Assembly (NCBI GenBank): GCA_019058365.1
Contig: JAHPZE010000013.1
Span: 1 to 64,000 of the forward strand
DNA from: Promethearchaeota archaeon
Lineage (GTDB): Archaea > Asgardarchaeota > Lokiarchaeia > Sigyniarchaeales > SOKP01
DNA length: 64,000 nt
Direction: 5' to 3'
Below are positions 1-9,049 of the stretch, piece by piece (position 1 is the first letter of the stretch; every line of letters begins with the position of its first letter). The notes beneath the pieces are model-generated. The model was not told the origin of the DNA. It was given only the letters and a program-made list of their open reading frames with translations, and searched no databases. The position numbers were made by a program, and so were the translations under genes.

Positions 1-191
1 GATACAATTTAATACCAAGTGGTCTTCAAATCACTGAATTTTGTAGCTAATCTTTATTTTTCCTTTAAATTCATTGGGGGTATGAAGCTTCTTAAAATAT
101 ATTCATTTATAACTGAACATATCTTAAAAAAATGTAAGTCAAAAATTATCATGAAATTACAAATTTTAAATATTTGAGATGGATAAGAAAA

Positions 192-878
192 ATGGGCGAG
201 AATAAAAATAGTATATGGGCACTCCCCCTTATTGGAGGGATTTTAGCACTTATAGGATTATTAACACCAGCAGCTTCTTATTCCAGTTATTATAACACTA
301 TGCAGTTTTGGATGTGGGGATTAATGTCGGTTCGCCTGTATGACTATTATGAAGGGTATTTGACGGTTACACAGTTTACTGAAAGTCCTGTAGAAATTGG
401 TCTTTCAATAATTTCTACTGTAATAATACTAGTCAGTGCAATACTACTTATTTCTAAAGCTAATTCAAGCAGGAAGAATGGGGTTTCTGGAGTAGGCTGG
501 TTAAGTCCCTCAATATTGATGATGTTAGGCACTATAATATGGATGGTAGGTTTGGAAATTTATTCACAAATATATTCAGGTTTAAGTTTTTGGACTTATA
601 TCGATGCTGGATTTGGGGTAATAGGACCATTTCTTGGTGCGGGATTATCGATAGTTGGGTATGGGGTATCAAAAATGAGCTCTAAAAGAACACAAGAGAT
701 GATCATACCTATGAAACAAGGATTTACAAGCCCTCATATAAGCATTAACGCTGCACATTCGTTTAGGTTCTGCCCGCAGTGTGGTGAAAAGAGACAACAG
801 GCTGACCAGCATTTTTGTATCAATTGTGGGTTTGATCTTAAAAGTTTTCCTGCAAGTTCAGAAAAAAAGGAGATATGA
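192..878 (+). CDS. Four-TM membrane protein with C-terminal zinc ribbon
   Basis: I do not recognise a named family. The protein has four hydrophobic segments (roughly residues 8-30, 67-90, 107-130 and 140-160) followed by a C-terminal zinc ribbon, CPQCGEKRQQ...CINCG. The ribbon probably faces the cytosol, since the chain ends just after it. I prefer the ATG at 192; an in-frame TTG at 174 would add six residues. It stands alone, with AT-rich gaps on both sides. Membrane-plus-ribbon proteins are frequent in Asgard genomes, but nothing here identifies a substrate or partner. Confidence 0.75.
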   Translation: MGENKNSIWALPLIGGILALIGLLTPAASYSSYYNTMQFWMWGLMSVRLYDYYEGYLTVTQFTESPVEIGLSIISTVIILVSAILLISKANSSRKNGVSGVGWLSPSILMMLGTIIWMVGLEIYSQIYSGLSFWTYIDAGFGVIGPFLGAGLSIVGYGVSKMSSKRTQEMIIPMKQGFTSPHISINAAHSFRFCPQCGEKRQQADQHFCINCGFDLKSFPASSEKKEI

Positions 879-1091
879 ATATCTAATGTTTTATATTTTT
901 AAGACTCCAGAGAAGAAAGAAATATTGACTTTTTATAGATGATAAATAGAAGCCTTTTATAAATTTAAGGCTTAGTTTAACAAATTGAGAAAATCTTTAG
1001 AAAAATATATAGTAGTAATGAATATCATACTTATCAATTTTTTTCCTTTTTCTTCATAATTTTCCCAGAGAAAGATCTGAAAAAGAGTATA

Positions 1092-2231
1092 TTAGATCAC
1101 TAGAGGATCTTTAGGATTATAGGTTACTTGTTCACATTTTTCTTTACCGACTATAAGATCATCTTCTAATCGTATCCCCCATTTACCAATCCAATATAAA
1201 CCAGGTTCATTTGTATACACCATATTCTCTTTTAGTATAGAATATTCAGGGGCTTTTGAACTTACTCGAGGACCAACGCCATGGGCTTCGAAATCTAACG
1301 CGTGTCCTAATCCATGAAAAAACAATTTCTCATGATCATAACCCTTTTCAGCTAAATATTCGCGACATTTTACTGCTGGTAAACGACTTGGAGTACCATC
1401 AGTATAATATTTATTTGCAATTATTTTTGACTCATAAAGAGCATTGTAGGCATTCTTGAATTCTTCTGAAGGATTATTACCCACCCAATATGTCCAAGTA
1501 ATATCAGAACACATCTCATCAATTTGCATACCAGTATCAATTAGAAGAGGACCAGGTTTTATTTTTTCATTTGAAGAATTATGGTGTGGGTCAGCAGAAT
1601 GTTCCCCAGTGCCCACGATTGCTGGAAAAGCGGGTTTACCTACTTTCGCATATTCATATTCTAATTTTGCCATTACTTCCCTTTCAGTCATGCCGATTTT
1701 TGCGAAATCTGGAACAGTTTCTAGTAATTCAATGGTGGCTTTACATACATTCCGTAAATCTTCAAGTTCTTCTGCAGATTTAACGCTTCTAAGTTCATAT
1801 ATTATAGGTGCTGCTGAAATAAACTCTGTAGTTGGTAATAATTTTTTTAGTGCTGAATAAGTACCAAATGGTATATAATCTGCATATGAAGTTGTATTCT
1901 CTTGAAAAATATTCTCTCCAAAATCAAGAGCTATCTTTGGTTTGCTAACGAAATTTTTTAATTTTTCAACAAATTCGCTTAAAGAATTAAACGGAATTAC
2001 TTCTGCATCTACTCCCTTTTTTTTAAGAGAATTTTTAACCATATTTGCTTCCATAACCACGGGGAAAACTTTATGGTTGCCATCAGCGGCAATTAAAATC
2101 GCGTGAAGAGCATGAGACCCAACTCCTAATAAATATCGAGAGTGGATATCATTATCTTCATTGACAACTATTAACCAACCATCTGCATTGATTTCTTGGA
2201 GTATTTGTTGAGCTTTTTCAAATTTATTCAT
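1092..2231 (-). CDS. M24 family Xaa-Pro aminopeptidase
   Basis: Metallopeptidase of the pita-bread fold (PepQ/PepP family) that removes N-terminal residues ahead of proline or cleaves X-Pro dipeptides in the cytoplasm. The N-terminal creatinase-like domain covers about residues 1-140. All five dimetal ligands are visible: D232 (IDTGMQID), D243 (CSDITW), H310 (HGLGHALD), E342 (TNEPGLY) and E356 (IRLEDD). Length (379 aa) is normal. It is a single-gene unit; the downstream gap and the convergent gene before it suggest no operon. Substrate specificity within M24 cannot be read from sequence. Confidence 0.93.
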   Translation of the reverse strand: MNKFEKAQQILQEINADGWLIVVNEDNDIHSRYLLGVGSHALHAILIAADGNHKVFPVVMEANMVKNSLKKKGVDAEVIPFNSLSEFVEKLKNFVSKPKIALDFGENIFQENTTSYADYIPFGTYSALKKLLPTTEFISAAPIIYELRSVKSAEELEDLRNVCKATIELLETVPDFAKIGMTEREVMAKLEYEYAKVGKPAFPAIVGTGEHSADPHHNSSNEKIKPGPLLIDTGMQIDEMCSDITWTYWVGNNPSEEFKNAYNALYESKIIANKYYTDGTPSRLPAVKCREYLAEKGYDHEKLFFHGLGHALDFEAHGVGPRVSSKAPEYSILKENMVYTNEPGLYWIGKWGIRLEDDLIVGKEKCEQVTYNPKDPLVI

Positions 2232-2471
2232 ATATCAAATCATTACATGGTTTTTAATTAATTTTATTAAAATACAGAATTTTTGATATATTTGTATAAA
2301 AATAAAAATTTATAAATTCAAATTCTAGCGAATAATTGTTATAATCTATTGATACAAGGAAAAAAGAATTTTTGCTAATTTTTTATTTTTTAAGAATAAA
2401 AATATTTATTATAACTTAGTCCATTAATTAATAAGGATTAACAAAAATATTCAATTAAATTGAGGAATGAT

Positions 2472-2924
2472 ATGACAGAAATAAAAAAACTACAATTAAG
2501 TACGGGAACAGAGGTAGATTTTGATAAGAAAGCACCAACTACTCTCTTTGAGCTGATAATTAGCGAGATATTGATTCCTAAATATAAAGAAAATGCTGAT
2601 TGGAACTTAAGTTTGAACATTATCCTCGAAGAAATGAATCGCCTTATAAAAAAGTATGATTTAAACCCCAAGTTAAAACTAGGATTGCTTAATGATGTTG
2701 AAGAACATTTAGATAAAGATATAGAAGAACTCACGGGAGTAGATAAAATTGAAATATTATTTTTGAATATGGATGATTACGTTGAAGATATAAAAAAGAT
2801 AATACTCGCAGGGAAAGATAAAGAAGAACTTCGCACAAGTATGGCTCAGCTAACAATGCCCTTAACGCCTTTTGAATTATCTGAACTTTTTATTTATTTA
2901 GGAAAGCGAGCTTTTTTAAAATAA
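2472..2924 (+). CDS. Conserved-looking hypothetical protein
   Basis: No family recognised. A mostly helical, acidic, soluble protein of 150 aa without cysteines or membrane segments. I place the start at the ATG at 2472, because a GAGG ribosome-binding site lies six bases upstream; a TTG four codons earlier would overlap that site. The even codon pattern supports a real gene. A gap with a TATA-like stretch precedes it and the ferredoxin-like pair follows on the same strand. Confidence 0.7.
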   Translation: MTEIKKLQLSTGTEVDFDKKAPTTLFELIISEILIPKYKENADWNLSLNIILEEMNRLIKKYDLNPKLKLGLLNDVEEHLDKDIEELTGVDKIEILFLNMDDYVEDIKKIILAGKDKEELRTSMAQLTMPLTPFELSELFIYLGKRAFLK

Positions 2925-3049
2925 TCAATTTTTTATCTTTTTTTAAATTCTATCTGTTTTTCTTTCTCTTAAAGTGGTAATCGGTTTACTCTATAAAATA
3001 TAGAGAAGCGGTATACATCAGAAAGATTGCTGGAATATCTTCAAAAGCT

Positions 3050-3748
3050 TTGGGCTACAAATTACAGATGCCGATAATAGGAAAAATTCTTCGATGGAGT
3101 GTTGAGCGAATGATACATGGAGCTGTTAAACATCCGAATCCTATTAGGGCAGATGGTCATATTGGGCAAGTTATACCTATGGAAGACGCTCAAATTATTC
3201 TTTCAAAACTCGCAGCAGAACCTATAGTTGAAACCTATTGTATGTGTCGCAAGAAGCAACAAGGCATAAATTATCAATGTTGCATAAATTTTGGAGTGCT
3301 TTCAGAAGTTTTAGAAAAACTTCCGAGATTTATACCTAAAGAGAGAGTACATCGGATTTCTCGAGAAGAAGCAATGGAAAGAATAGAACAACATAATAAA
3401 AATGGATTAGTATCTACTGTTTGGTATCAACCTTATCCATATATAAATGCTATATGTAATTGCGAGAGCCCAGAATATGGTGCATTCCGCTTAAGAAATT
3501 ATTATGATCTAATGATAATGTCTAAAGCAGAATATATAATTGATTTAGATCAAAATAAGTGTCAAGGATGTAAAGCTTGTGTATCTATGTGCCAATGGAA
3601 TGCTATATGTTATATCCCATCCCTTAAGAGAGTTATAATTGATTACAATAAATGTTTCGGATGTGGAGTCTGTCGTCATGCTTGTAAACATGACGCTCTA
3701 AAGCTTATACCAAGGCAAGAATTTCATGGATTTGATGGACATTTTTAG
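3050..3748 (+). CDS. Iron-sulfur protein with two 4Fe-4S ferredoxin clusters
   Basis: Likely electron-transfer protein. The C-terminal third has two ferredoxin cluster motifs, CQGCKACVSMC and CFGCGVCRHAC. The middle has an extra cysteine set (YCMCRKK, YQCCINFG, CNCESP) that could hold a third cluster or metal. The start is uncertain. TTG at 3050 or ATG at 3068 are the usual codons, yet the frame stays open back to 2981 and the upstream residues read like coding sequence, so the true N-terminus may be longer. It is followed eight bases later by a second cysteine-rich gene, and the two probably form one operon and one redox unit. Confidence 0.82.
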   Translation: MGYKLQMPIIGKILRWSVERMIHGAVKHPNPIRADGHIGQVIPMEDAQIILSKLAAEPIVETYCMCRKKQQGINYQCCINFGVLSEVLEKLPRFIPKERVHRISREEAMERIEQHNKNGLVSTVWYQPYPYINAICNCESPEYGAFRLRNYYDLMIMSKAEYIIDLDQNKCQGCKACVSMCQWNAICYIPSLKRVIIDYNKCFGCGVCRHACKHDALKLIPRQEFHGFDGHF

Positions 3749-3756
3749 GTGGTTGT

Positions 3757-4011
3757 ATGGGAAAAACAAAAATAAAAATTGATTATTCGAAATGTGGTCC
3801 CGAAGGTAATGTTGATCCGAAAGACTGTGCAAAATGCCTAAATGTATGTGATCCTTGTGTGTTTTTAAGACATGAGGATTTAAAATTTAAAGAAGAAAAT
3901 GTATTTGACCCTCAACATTGGAAGATTACAGCAATTTGGCCATCAGTTTGTACACGCCGTTATAAATGTATAGATATATGTCCAGAAAATGCAATAAGTA
4001 TTAAATGGTGA
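3757..4011 (+). CDS. Small ferredoxin-like iron-sulfur protein
   Basis: An 84-aa protein with two cysteine groups: CGPEGNVDPKDCAKCLNVC plus CVF in the first half, and CTRRYKCIDICPEN near the C-terminus. The second ends in the CP motif typical of 4Fe-4S ferredoxins. The arrangement differs from a plain bacterial-type ferredoxin, so cluster number is uncertain. It starts at ATG 3757, eight bases after the stop of the larger ferredoxin-like gene, and is probably co-translated with it as a partner subunit. Confidence 0.82.
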   Translation: MGKTKIKIDYSKCGPEGNVDPKDCAKCLNVCDPCVFLRHEDLKFKEENVFDPQHWKITAIWPSVCTRRYKCIDICPENAISIKW

Positions 4012-4044
4012 AAATTTTCTTTTTCATAATACTTACCCAGAGAA

Positions 4045-4857
4045 TTAGTCTATATCTGCTTCTTTTGCTGATTTATAAAGATAGTCAAAATAGTACAAGG
4101 AAGCTGGCCCAAAAGCCACGTGGTCTGTTAAAATCCCAAAATAAGACATTTTTTTAGGAAAAAAGCTTTCAGAAAGCATAATAAACGCATCTTCTCCTTC
4201 ATCAATAACAACCGCACTACCGAAAATTTGATCTCTCCATCTTATTTCGCAAAGTGAGTTATACTTTTTTATCAGAGTTCTAAACTTTTTATCTTCTAAT
4301 GCTTCTGCCTCTACGAGAAGTCGCAAATCAGTTACACCTCGTGCTCTAGCTTTTTTCATATCTTCATAAAACATTTCCAATAATTCATATTTAGTAGAAA
4401 CAAGATAAATTGATGTCCTTGCTAAATTAATTAATGATAATGCTTTGTTAACACACACGTCCCTTCCACGATGAATATATAAAGCAATCTTAATAGGAGT
4501 ATCATGAGATTGATAAATTGGTGTTAATGTATGAATAATTTTATTCGAATGACCATCGAAACTAGTATTATATTGCTTCTTAGCAATAATTAAGGCTTCA
4601 TCTGGACTTTTAGCAAAATAACGCGAAGGACGAGATTCTTCTTCTTTAATAATCCATAATTTTTCTTTCTCAAGTTGAGTTAGAATGTTATAGATTCTCG
4701 AGTAGGGGACTCCAGACGCTTCAGAAAGTTCTCTAGCATCCATAGGACCTTTACTTATTAATGTTAGATATATAGAAATCTCATAATCCGTAAGACCAAT
4801 AGCTCTTAAAGACTCTTTTACATTTTCTGGTATTTCTTTTGACATTGTTTTACCCAT
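4045..4857 (-). CDS. TrmB family transcriptional regulator
   Basis: Archaeal DNA-binding regulator. The N-terminal winged helix (about residues 10-75) has the family's YEISIYLTLISKGPMDAREL helix and a recognition-helix region SGVPYSRIYNILTQLEKE. A C-terminal effector-sensing domain of about 190 residues follows. TrmB proteins usually respond to sugars or metabolites and control neighbouring transport or metabolism genes; here the gene is convergent with the ferredoxin-like pair and has a membrane-protein remnant behind it, so the target is unknown. A second ATG four codons in is an alternative start. Confidence 0.88.
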   Translation of the reverse strand: MGKTMSKEIPENVKESLRAIGLTDYEISIYLTLISKGPMDARELSEASGVPYSRIYNILTQLEKEKLWIIKEEESRPSRYFAKSPDEALIIAKKQYNTSFDGHSNKIIHTLTPIYQSHDTPIKIALYIHRGRDVCVNKALSLINLARTSIYLVSTKYELLEMFYEDMKKARARGVTDLRLLVEAEALEDKKFRTLIKKYNSLCEIRWRDQIFGSAVVIDEGEDAFIMLSESFFPKKMSYFGILTDHVAFGPASLYYFDYLYKSAKEADID

Positions 4858-5054
4858 TCTATCATTTTAATGATGTAGATAAAGAAATTATGTATCAATA
4901 ATAATAATAATGATAATATTAATATTCTTTTTCTTAGGGGTTAAGTATTCAGGAAGAAAAATTGATAACCTTTACTGTTAAATTCCACCCTTTATCTCTT
5001 TTAATAGTGGCACCCCTCTTTAAAATTTATTGGTAAATTTAGTAGAGAGGGATT

Positions 5055-5615
5055 TCAAATGAATACTATTGCTGATGATGCACAAATGTTAATTATACCA
5101 GTTACCAAATAAAGAATTCTCCAAGCATCTCCATTATTGAAAAATAACGCAAATGAGATAACGACCCATATGAAAGAACTTATTGGGAAAATTAGTTTGC
5201 TATGCATACCTTTATTTTGTATTTTGTTGGATGTAAATCTAATCAGAGTGGGAATAAGATATGCAAGTAAAGAGCTCGTAATAAGAAAAACTAGAATAAT
5301 TATTTCCCATGTCCATAATAAACTTGCAAATATAGAACAATATCCAATTATTATTATAGCCGCTATAATTAAAGGTTCTTTAGCTATCTTATCCACAAAT
5401 CTTATTGAAATTAAGAATATAATTGAAAATAATATGAAACTTAAAGCCATTAAATTCGCAATTGGGATGTTATAAACAAAAATTGACCACTGAGATTCAA
5501 GAATTTCGGGATTCAAAAACATTAAGAGATTGTAAATGGGTCCTGAAAAGATACTGGCCAAAACAGCAAATGGTATAAAAAACTTTAAAATTATGAGTTT
5601 CTCCATGTTATTCAT
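5055..5615 (-). CDS. Half-length MFS-like membrane protein (possibly truncated)
   Basis: A 186-aa protein made almost wholly of hydrophobic segments: six predicted membrane helices, with a polar loop around residues 130-140 (SNKIQNKGMHSK) and a WRILYLVTGIIN segment. This resembles the N-terminal six-helix half of a major facilitator transporter, which normally has twelve helices and about 400 aa. The sequence beyond the stop codon shows no continuing transporter. It may be a truncated transporter or a genuine six-helix protein; I cannot tell which. Confidence 0.55.
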   Translation of the reverse strand: MNNMEKLIILKFFIPFAVLASIFSGPIYNLLMFLNPEILESQWSIFVYNIPIANLMALSFILFSIIFLISIRFVDKIAKEPLIIAAIIIIGYCSIFASLLWTWEIIILVFLITSSLLAYLIPTLIRFTSNKIQNKGMHSKLIFPISSFIWVVISFALFFNNGDAWRILYLVTGIINICASSAIVFI

Positions 5616-5754
5616 TTTAATATGGACTCCTTAAAAAGTTTTATTTTGCAAAAAAAACTTTTTCATAATATCTAACTAATTAATTTTAATGAAGCTAATT
5701 GAATATTACTATAGGAGGAATAAATTAGCAATAATAAGATTCAATGTATTTTAA

Positions 5755-7809
5755 GTGGAAATATTTAATAATATTATACAATTCAAAATATTTATTATGC
5801 AACACAAATCAAAATTAAACCTTTCAGTAATGATATTGGTTATTGGATTAGGAATATTACCAACTGGATTGTTTATTAAAGGTTATCTCACTGATCAAGT
5901 TTCTTCAAAAGTTGCTCCTTTTTTATCTGTTGTTGAAGAGGAGGCTTTAATCGACATCGAAGATGATTATCTTAGTTTAGGCGTTTCAGAGACACTTGAG
6001 GGACTCTCTAATGGGTTACTCCCTATAACAGAAGAATGGGCATTAATAAAAGGTATTCCCACAACTCTTTTATATCTTCAAAATACGACACTTATAGAGT
6101 TGCCAAAATTTATTAATGCATCTCGAGCTGCTTTAGCTATTAGTACTGCAATAAATGATGTTGTAACGCTTAATGGTTCTTCAATTATTAGTGCTATGGA
6201 TGCATTTTTTAACAATTATTCGTTTCAAGATGATTTCTCCTCTGCAGTACAAGGTATTTCAGAATATATAACTGGGGGGGCATATGCTCTTAATTATACT
6301 TTAATTACTATAACAAAACTATTGAACGGGGATTTTAATGTCCCAGGATTATTAACTGATCTAGAATTAGGAACAGGTGTTTTAGATTGGCTTGAATTTT
6401 ATTCTTATGCTGAAGCAAATATTTCAAATTATAGAACTTCGATAGAAAATGCATATGATTGCAACTGGTCATCTGGTCAGCTTCAGAATCTTTCAGCATA
6501 TATAAACACACACTTGTTTGATGATATAGTTAAATCTCAGTATGCTCCTTTAAATTTAACAGCTTTTACAGAACTAACATTTTATAGTCAATGGGCTAAT
6601 GCTTCAATGGCATCCTCTGGATTTAATTTGATCTTGTTTAGCGAAAATATTACGGATAATGTATTAGGCTTAGAAGCAGGTATACCAATCCCTACAAATA
6701 TCACATTACAAACTGCTAAGGATCTATGGGATCCTCTAAACAATTATTCTTTTACTAACGATATTGGAATTTGGACTTGGTACCTTGCTATAGATGGGAA
6801 TTCCGAAAATTCAGAGTCGTTAAAGTTAGAGATACAAATAAATTTCTCGTTAGATAATGCTACAATGGACATACTTTTTAATTGGTTAGCTAATATAGTT
6901 GCTATTAATTTAGTTCCATTAATATTTCCTCTTCCGCACCCGATTGGTAGTGGAATGTCTATATTAGATTATGCTGAAATTTTACTCATGGAACAATGGG
7001 CTAATGGTACGCTTAATAGTGAAGGAATTACCTTAGGTGTTGGTGTTAAAGGATTTGAAGTAGGAATTCCAACAAAATCAAATCTTTCATTAGCTATTGC
7101 AACTGCTCTGTTTGATGCAAAAAACATGTCTTCTTTAGTTAATAGAACAGGTATAGTAAAATGGATGAATGCATATGAAGGAGATCCTGCTACTCAAAAT
7201 GAGATTATTGGAACTTTTGGTTTGAGTTCAAACCAATTAGATTTAATCACAACCTGGTTATTTACCTCATTTAGATATAACGTAACACCTGCAATAACAT
7301 ATATTTATACAGCAACCAAAATGTCGACTTATGCTCAATTTGGGTTCTATTATCAATGGTCTGAGGGGATGCTCTTTCCAAGTGGGCTTGATCTGGGTCC
7401 AATATTAGGTTTAAGTCAAATTAGCGGATGGGAATTAGGAATTCCAACGGGATTGAATATCAATGAATCGATCTCAGCACAATTATGGTCAAAGAAAGAA
7501 GAATTATCACTAATTCAATATAAGGGGATTGCGTATTGGTTTAAGGCAATGGGAGCAAGAGATTTAAATTATGATTATTTAATGAATCATTTTGGACTAA
7601 CATATAACCAGATGGATGCAATTTTAGAATGGTTAGTAAATATCAGAGAAAATTTTGGAGTTCCTGTAGCTCAATTAGAAGCTAATTTTCCTGTAGACAA
7701 TTATACGCTAGGAAATAATATTTACTTCATATTCTTGATAGGTGGAAGTATCATCGCAAGTCTTGGAGCCTTGGGTATTGTTTTACTAGCATTATTTAAA
7801 AAGAGATAG
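5755..7809 (+). CDS. Large two-TM surface protein with three internal repeats
   Basis: A 684-aa protein with one hydrophobic helix near each end (about residues 20-42 and 655-680) and a large, asparagine-rich outside domain with many N-x-S/T sites. Three repeats are visible. Each has a QW(A/S)(N/E)G-like start (279, 414, 534), a G(F/L/W)E(V/A/L)GIP motif (305, 433, 558), an L(W/F) site (324, 452, 577) and a W-x-W/WL site. Start may be GTG 5755 or the better ATG 5797. Two-anchor topology with a big ectodomain recalls CD36/LIMP-2 scavenger receptors, but that is topology-level inference only. A T-rich terminator follows. Confidence 0.75.
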   Translation: MEIFNNIIQFKIFIMQHKSKLNLSVMILVIGLGILPTGLFIKGYLTDQVSSKVAPFLSVVEEEALIDIEDDYLSLGVSETLEGLSNGLLPITEEWALIKGIPTTLLYLQNTTLIELPKFINASRAALAISTAINDVVTLNGSSIISAMDAFFNNYSFQDDFSSAVQGISEYITGGAYALNYTLITITKLLNGDFNVPGLLTDLELGTGVLDWLEFYSYAEANISNYRTSIENAYDCNWSSGQLQNLSAYINTHLFDDIVKSQYAPLNLTAFTELTFYSQWANASMASSGFNLILFSENITDNVLGLEAGIPIPTNITLQTAKDLWDPLNNYSFTNDIGIWTWYLAIDGNSENSESLKLEIQINFSLDNATMDILFNWLANIVAINLVPLIFPLPHPIGSGMSILDYAEILLMEQWANGTLNSEGITLGVGVKGFEVGIPTKSNLSLAIATALFDAKNMSSLVNRTGIVKWMNAYEGDPATQNEIIGTFGLSSNQLDLITTWLFTSFRYNVTPAITYIYTATKMSTYAQFGFYYQWSEGMLFPSGLDLGPILGLSQISGWELGIPTGLNINESISAQLWSKKEELSLIQYKGIAYWFKAMGARDLNYDYLMNHFGLTYNQMDAILEWLVNIRENFGVPVAQLEANFPVDNYTLGNNIYFIFLIGGSIIASLGALGIVLLALFKKR

Positions 7810-7835
7810 GAAAAAAGGAACTGACTTTAGGAGAA

Positions 7836-7862
7836 TTTTATTTTTTTAATTTTTTTTTTCGA
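7836..7862 (+). terminator. T-rich terminator after the repeat surface protein
   Basis: A run of T tracts (TTTTATTTTTTT and then ten Ts) begins about 30 bases after the surface-protein stop codon. Archaeal RNA polymerase terminates at oligo-T in the non-template strand without needing a hairpin. Confidence 0.55.
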
Positions 7863-8260
7863 TTTTTCCAATATTAACTTTTTTTTTTAACTGCAAAACT
7901 CTTTGGAAATGCTTCATTATTAAACTTTAGTTATTATCGGATGTTCTGGCTATCAATTTTTTTTATTCGAATGGAGATAGCGGAAAAACTTGGAATTCTA
8001 TAAAAGATTATTGAATATCTAAAAGAAGGGTTAGATTTAATGCTAAGAAAAAAAAATTAAATAGTCCGGAGCAATTACTAATTGTAAGGGATTTGATTTT
8101 TTTTTCGAAATTTATCGTCAAATTTGATTAAGAAATTTAATGATACATAGTATACGACTTTCATCTTCTTCTAAGATATTACCTTATGCAATACTTTTAG
8201 GTGTTATCTTACCTTTTTAGCGTAGTTTAAGCTTATTATAAGGTAAAAAGGAGATTATCA
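7863..8260. other. Gap with no clear gene; gene relic and inverted repeat
   Basis: No intact gene. Around 7972-8060 the plus strand reads MEIAEKLGIL, a stop, then KIIEYLKEGLDLMLRKKN, which may be the relic of a small gene. At 8179-8187 and 8238-8246 there is a 9-bp inverted repeat, TTACCTTAT and ATAAGGTAA, just ahead of a possible small gene; it could be an operator. Poly-T and poly-A runs fill the rest. Confidence 0.4.
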
Positions 8261-8467
8261 TTGTATAAAGAAGGAGTTTCGAATGATTTAATTCTAAAAT
8301 TTAAATTATCTAGTAAAGTATATAGTTTGATGGAAAAAGAAAAAAATTTACTGAATATTAATAGATTGATAAATTTAAATAAGGTTTTTCATACATACTC
8401 TTTTAACAATATATACAAAATTTTGCAAAAAAAGAATAAAATTGTAGATTTGATAAATAAAATTTAA
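8261..8467 (+). CDS. Doubtful small lysine-rich protein
   Basis: A 68-aa open frame starting at TTG, with a GGAG motif ten bases upstream. The composition (Lys, Asn, Ile, Leu) is what random translation of AT-rich DNA gives, and I see no motif. It sits 75 bases before the Lrp-type regulator on the same strand. Kept only because of the ribosome-binding site. Confidence 0.25.
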   Translation: MYKEGVSNDLILKFKLSSKVYSLMEKEKNLLNINRLINLNKVFHTYSFNNIYKILQKKNKIVDLINKI

Positions 8468-8541
8468 TAAATGATTCATTATATTTAATAATTAAAAAAA
8501 ATTATTATTAAAAAAGAATACAATTATAAGAATGTGATGTC

Positions 8542-8961
8542 ATGGATATCGTTGATCTAAAAATTTTGGAATTATTAAAAGACAATAGTAGGATGTCATT
8601 TAACGACATTTCTCTAAATGTAGGTAAGACTGAGGCTACTATAAGAAGAAGAGTTAAAAAATTAACAGAAGATGGAATTATAAAAAAGTTTACTATTGAC
8701 TATACTGTCGATAATAAGCCTCGTACAAGGGCTACTGTAAAAGTTGAGCCAGATTTCAAAGAAATTAAACGAATTTTAAAAGAATTATTAGAAATTGAAG
8801 AAATTACGGATATTTGGAGGCTTTCAGGGGATTGCGGGTTATTTATGAGAGTAGAAATTCCTTCAATTGAAAATTTCAATCCCTTAATTGAGGAAAAGAT
8901 CTCTCAGATTAAGGGTGTAAAAATTGTTGAAACCTGCTTTATCACAGATGTAATTAAATAA
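8542..8961 (+). CDS. Lrp/AsnC family transcriptional regulator
   Basis: A 139-aa feast/famine regulator. The N-terminal helix-turn-helix (residues 1-55) starts with the family signature DIVDLKILELLKDNSRMSF and has a GKTEATIRRRVKKL recognition helix. The C-terminal RAM domain (about 60-139) normally binds amino acids and drives octamer formation. It is monocistronic in appearance; an inverted repeat about 300 bases upstream might be part of autoregulation, but this is unproven. Confidence 0.9.
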   Translation: MDIVDLKILELLKDNSRMSFNDISLNVGKTEATIRRRVKKLTEDGIIKKFTIDYTVDNKPRTRATVKVEPDFKEIKRILKELLEIEEITDIWRLSGDCGLFMRVEIPSIENFNPLIEEKISQIKGVKIVETCFITDVIK

Positions 8962-9049
8962 TTTTCTTTGTAATATTACTTAATTTATCTTTTATTAAAT
9001 TTTATTCAGTTGAGTGGCTGAATTAAAAAGATTTTGTGATTTTTTTTGG

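Noticed and set aside
1256..1860. Plus-strand frames inside the M24 peptidase
   Set aside because: Antisense to a gene with all catalytic residues conserved.
5055..5057. UGA end of the half-length MFS-like protein as a possible selenocysteine codon
   Set aside because: Reading through gives only a short stretch to the next stop, with no selenoprotein-like motif and no SECIS-like fold found there.
5137..5475. Plus-strand frame of 112 aa
   Set aside because: Antisense to the six-helix membrane protein, with no motif and no ribosome-binding site.
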